Assembly: GCA_002436505.1 (NCBI GenBank)
Contig: DJML01000078.1
Location: 6,491-15,584 of the forward strand
Direction: 5' to 3'
Length of the DNA stretch: 9,094 nt
Origin: Bacteroidetes bacterium UBA6491
GTDB lineage: Bacteria; Bacteroidota; Bacteroidia; NS11-12g; UBA9320
The position numbers were made by a program, and so were the translations under genes. The notes under the pieces are model-generated. The model did not search any database and was not told the origin of the DNA. It worked only from the letters and a program-made list of their open reading frames with translations. Shown here in pieces: positions 6,670 through 9,094 of the stretch. The first letter of the stretch is position 1; the number at the start of each line of letters is the position of its first letter.

Positions 6670-6691
6670 ATGGAATTATCAAAGAGGGTTT

Positions 6692-7708
6692 TTACTCTTC
6701 ACCTTGAAATTGACGAAGAAAACGTATGTCATTTTCAAAAAATATCCGCAGATCTTTTACGCCATATTTAAACAACGTTATCCGCTCCACTCCCATTCCA
6801 AAAGCAAAACCGGAATAGGTTTCCGGATCAATATCATTGTTCCTTAACACATTTTCATCTACCATACCACACCCGAGTATCTCCAACCAACCGCTTCCTT
6901 TTGTTAATCTCCTGTCCTCCTCTGTTGTCACACCCAGGTATATATCCATTTCAGCTGATGGCTCAGTAAAAGGAAAATAAGACGGTCTGAACCTGACCTT
7001 GGTACCTTCTCCAAAAAACTCCTGTACAAACAGATATAAAGTTTGTTTTAAATCAGCGAACGAAACGCCTTTATCAATATACAAACCTTCTATTTGGTGA
7101 AAAAAACTGTTGGATCGCGCCGAAATAGCCTCATTTCTGTACACCCTGCCTGGAGATATTGTCCTTATTGGCGGATCCTCGCTTTCCATTACACGTACCT
7201 GTACCGACGAAGTGTGCGTCCTTAATGAAAAATCTTCATCTATAAAAAACGTATCCTGCATGTCCCTCGCAGGATGATTCTCAGGAAAGTTTAATGCCGT
7301 GAAATTATGCCAGTCATCTTCAACCTCCGGTCCTTCGGAAATTGAAAATCCCATTTTCATAAATACATCGATCATTTGATTTAAAACTATTGAAATAGGA
7401 TGCCTGCTTCCTGCATCCAGGGGTAATCCCGGTAATGAATCATCATAAACGGGTCCTGCCGCTGCTTCATTGCTCAAAAGCTCAGCACTCTTGTCATCAT
7501 AGATAGACTGAACCTTTTGTTTTAAATCATTTAGCGGCCCACCAAACTCCTTTTTAGCCTGCCCATCCAGTTCTCTGAATTTAGAAAAAAGATCATTTAG
7601 CATCCCTTTCTTGACTAAAAACTTCATTCGAAAAGCTTCCAGATCCTCCCTGGAATCTATTTTGAAACTTAACGCCTGCTTCTGAAGATCTTTAATCAGT
7701 TCTTTCAT
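6692..7708 (-). CDS. pheS: Phenylalanyl-tRNA synthetase alpha subunit
   Basis: This is the 338-residue alpha subunit of the (alpha-beta)2 class II synthetase that charges tRNA-Phe with phenylalanine in the cytoplasm; the alpha chain holds the catalytic site. Residues 1-85 are charged and helical and fit the N-terminal coiled-coil arm that contacts tRNA. Class II motif 1 begins at H-P-I (103) and runs to about 121. H-P-A-R-D-M-Q-D-T-F-F (145-155) is the standard family segment. Motif 2 is G-R-V-Y-R-N-E (187-193) through F-F-H-Q-I-E-G (202-208). Motif 3 is G-F-A-F-G-M-G-V-E-R (300-309). Nothing is missing and the length is close to that of E. coli PheS (327). The beta subunit gene (pheT) is not in this window, so the pair is split, as in many Bacteroidota. 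The start M-K-E-L-I is the only good ATG; a promoter-like box lies 24 nt upstream. Confidence 0.97.
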   Translation of the reverse strand: MKELIKDLQKQALSFKIDSREDLEAFRMKFLVKKGMLNDLFSKFRELDGQAKKEFGGPLNDLKQKVQSIYDDKSAELLSNEAAAGPVYDDSLPGLPLDAGSRHPISIVLNQMIDVFMKMGFSISEGPEVEDDWHNFTALNFPENHPARDMQDTFFIDEDFSLRTHTSSVQVRVMESEDPPIRTISPGRVYRNEAISARSNSFFHQIEGLYIDKGVSFADLKQTLYLFVQEFFGEGTKVRFRPSYFPFTEPSAEMDIYLGVTTEEDRRLTKGSGWLEILGCGMVDENVLRNNDIDPETYSGFAFGMGVERITLFKYGVKDLRIFFENDIRFLRQFQGEE

Positions 7709-7722
7709 TTCATTTTTTTACT

Positions 7723-7732
7723 AAAACGTTTT
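7723..7732. promoter_or_regulatory. 10-bp palindrome at the predicted pheS transcript start
   Basis: AAAACGTTTT is a perfect palindrome lying directly against the -7 box of pheS (7733-7740) and covering the expected transcription start. The position would suit an operator, but the composition is mostly A and T runs, so chance is a real alternative. Confidence 0.2.
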
Positions 7733-7740
7733 CAAAAATA
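7733..7740 (-). promoter_or_regulatory. -7 promoter box for pheS
   Basis: The minus strand reads TATTTTTG, matching TAnnTTTG at all fixed positions. A partial -33 (ATTG, plus 7763-7766) lies 22 nt upstream, slightly longer than the usual spacing. The predicted leader is about 20 nt, ending in an A-rich stretch before the ATG at 7708. In AT-rich DNA this motif occurs by chance fairly often, so the evidence is mainly positional. Confidence 0.4.
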
Positions 7741-8018
7741 AGTAGTTTCTGATCGGAAGTAACAATTTGTGTTTTCAACGGTAGTATAAGAATATTAAGT
7801 TTTAAATAAGTTCTTCTTTATTCTTATAAGGGTGTGAATTTGTGGAATACTCTCTGATTTTTAAGATGAGATTTTTCTTTCAACAATATTTCCTTTTACG
7901 ATCAATCAAATAAATATTTAAAAATGAGACGATTGTAAAAGTTATGCCATTTTATACCAGCCTATTAATCTCTGTTCCCACACCGAAATGTGAAATACTA
8001 TAGGAAGTGAGGAATGTT

Positions 8019-8150
8019 ACCATGATGTGAATTTGTTTAGTGTAAATTCATGGTTATCCTCAATTGAATAAATAACCGCCCTTTAAGAATAAGATCTTAA
8101 CAGCTATTCTGTGGTTGTCCACGTATATTGGTGGATTATGTAACACATAG
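8019..8150. repeat. Cluster of short inverted repeats
   Basis: Five inverted repeats occur in a row. ACCATGA+ATTT (8019-8034, split by a 5-nt insertion) pairs with AAATTCATGGT (8044-8054). GGTTAT (8052-8057) pairs with ATAACC (8072-8077). TTAAGA (8083-8088) pairs with TCTTAA (8095-8100). TCCAC (8118-8122) pairs with GTGGA (8131-8135), and its CCAC can alternatively pair with GTGG at 8111-8114. TATGT (8138-8142) pairs with ACATA (8146-8150). None is followed by a T-run on the minus strand, so they are not an obvious intrinsic terminator for the Ig-like gene. They could form a structured 3' UTR or small RNA, or be chance repeats in AT-rich DNA. Confidence 0.3.
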
Positions 8151-8169
8151 ATAATAAGGTAATTAAGCT

Positions 8170-9094
8170 TTATTTTATCAAAATGAATACATCCTCAATG
8201 GTCCATTTGGTTCTGATCTCAGTCTTTTTTGGGTACAAAATCAGTGGTTCTGGCTGTATGTTTTGAAGAATATTACCGCCATCCCATTGTTTGTTCTTGT
8301 TGAGATCGTAGTAATATCTGAAAGAGTAGGTTCCTGGACCAATATTATGGTATTTAATATCCAGGACTGAGTTGCTTTCAATCACATCCTCCCTGTATAC
8401 TTTATTGCTTTTTATTAGTTGGAAAAACAGCGGCGCATCTACCGTATCTGCACGCTCTACATTGATAAACAAGTTGCCGAGGTTATTTTCCGACTGTACC
8501 TTGAGGCGAACAGTGTCAACGTCAGATGGTATACCGTAAAAATCAGTTAAAAACGCTGAATCCATAATGAACGCATAAGCAGTTTGACCGTCAAAGGGAT
8601 ACTTTATTATAAATTCAGAAGGAATGTCTCCTGGAATAATTTCATAATTGGCGATCTCAATGGAATCTTTAATAAGATGCGATCGTTCCTTTGATATATT
8701 AAGAACGGGCCTGCTGTATTTAAAAGTAACACCTTCAGGACCGGGTAATGCAAAGGTTTCTTTCTGAATTGTTTCTGTTTTGCGCCCGGGTTTAAAATAT
8801 TTCGGTTTTATATTAACAGGAAACGAGTCGCTGCCAATAATTGCCAAACCTCTTACCGTTGATGTATCTGTGTATTTGGCGAGGTAAAATAGAAACGTAT
8901 CTCTTGTGTCTGTAAGATGCTGGGGTATATGTGGCTTTTTATAATGATCAAAATAATTGATTCTCAGGTTAACCTCTTCCAATGGCAGTAAAGGACGGTT
9001 AAATACTAGTCTGTATGTGCCCGGCAAAGTGGTGCTTTGGTCTTTTAGTTTTAATGGGACCGAAGGAACCCATTCAACAACAGACATATCAATG
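8170..9094 (-). CDS. Ig-like-domain surface/lipoprotein of Bacteroidota, C-terminal part only
   Basis: This is the last 307 or so residues of a protein whose start lies beyond the right edge: the frame stays open past the ATG at 9087 to the window end. The visible part is beta-rich, with alternating hydrophobic and polar residues and many Thr, Asp and Pro. Counting from the ATG at 9087, L-P-G-T-Y-R-L-V-F (21-29) and N-I-G-P-G-T-Y-S-F-R-Y-Y (248-259) look like Ig or transthyretin-type strands. D-L-N-K-N-K-Q-W-D-G-G-N (261-272), followed by P-E and a K-W-x-I-E-D-V end, is the typical close of a Bacteroidota family whose N-terminus is a lipobox plus an SbsA-like bacterial Ig domain. The lipobox cannot be checked here. 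It is probably outer-membrane or periplasmic with a structural or binding role; no catalytic motif is seen. A 461-nt spacer separates it from pheS, so they are unlikely to be tightly coupled. Confidence 0.7.
   Translation of the reverse strand, partial: IDMSVVEWVPSVPLKLKDQSTTLPGTYRLVFNRPLLPLEEVNLRINYFDHYKKPHIPQHLTDTRDTFLFYLAKYTDTSTVRGLAIIGSDSFPVNIKPKYFKPGRKTETIQKETFALPGPEGVTFKYSRPVLNISKERSHLIKDSIEIANYEIIPGDIPSEFIIKYPFDGQTAYAFIMDSAFLTDFYGIPSDVDTVRLKVQSENNLGNLFINVERADTVDAPLFFQLIKSNKVYREDVIESNSVLDIKYHNIGPGTYSFRYYYDLNKNKQWDGGNILQNIQPEPLILYPKKTEIRTKWTIEDVFILIK

Larger units (their letters stand above)
7709..8169. other. 461-nt AT-rich spacer without a supported gene
   Basis: This stretch lies between the stop of the Ig-like gene and the pheS start, both on the minus strand. 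I found no open frame longer than about 20 codons on either strand with protein-like content: for example ATG 7944 (19 codons, +), ATG 7866 (15 codons, +) and a 14-codon minus-strand frame near 8138. Its right end (8019-8150) contains a run of small inverted repeats listed separately, and its left end holds the pheS promoter candidate. The base composition is clearly more AT-rich than the flanking genes. I see no tRNA, riboswitch or transposon end. Confidence 0.6.

Noticed and set aside
6583..6771. 62-codon plus-strand frame across the tRNA
   Set aside because: It reads through the complement of tRNA-Pro and the end of pheS. Its opening M-T-G-F-E-P-A-T-T-R is the familiar false protein made by antisense tRNA sequence.
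7866..8003. Short plus-strand frames of 15-19 codons in the pheS spacer
   Set aside because: Low-complexity or non-protein-like composition, no ribosome site, and lengths expected by chance in AT-rich DNA.

Overview
The window looks like an ordinary chromosomal stretch of a Bacteroidota bacterium, probably from the Cytophagales/Sphingobacteriales side. Three things point there. The promoter-like boxes fit the Bacteroidota -7 consensus TAnnTTTG rather than TATAAT. Shine-Dalgarno sequences are absent or poor. The gene content is also typical: a large exported PIG-L deacetylase with a signal peptide ending ...KA|Q, an MltD-type transglycosylase, and the end of an Ig-like cell-surface protein with a D-x-N-K-N-x(3)-D-x(2)-N element. 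No phage, IS, CRISPR, toxin-antitoxin or defence module was found.

Layout, left to right. (1) Positions 1-458 (+) hold the 3' end of an MltD-like lytic transglycosylase. (2) Converging on it is a minus-strand pair, a low-molecular-weight tyrosine phosphatase (3028-3507 or 3525) followed with no gap (TAAATG) by an 842-residue exported PIG-L deacetylase (499-3027). (3) Divergent from these is a plus-strand run: a DUF456 membrane protein (3581-4063), a 55-residue two-helix membrane protein (4082-4249), a nitronate monooxygenase/FabK-like flavin oxidoreductase (4307-5254) with its own promoter-like box, and an M16 zinc protease (5205-6521) that overlaps the oxidoreductase by 50 nt. (4) A hairpin with A and T flanks (6546-6576) separates this run from a minus-strand tRNA-Pro(GGG) (6578-6652) and pheS (6692-7708). 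(5) A 461-nt AT-rich stretch with no supported gene (7709-8169) contains a pheS promoter candidate and a run of small inverted repeats. (6) Positions 8170-9094 (-) hold the 3' part of an Ig-like-domain surface protein that continues past the right edge.

The genes do not form one pathway. They are a housekeeping mix of translation (pheS, tRNA-Pro), wall turnover and envelope functions (transglycosylase, PIG-L, Ig-like protein, small membrane proteins), a flavoenzyme and a protease. The points worth checking are modest: the missed small membrane protein, promoter boxes so close to genes that they decide a start codon, the overlapping oxidoreductase/protease pair, the pheS leader, and the hairpin-rich spacer. 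I see no convincing evidence for a new biological system here.
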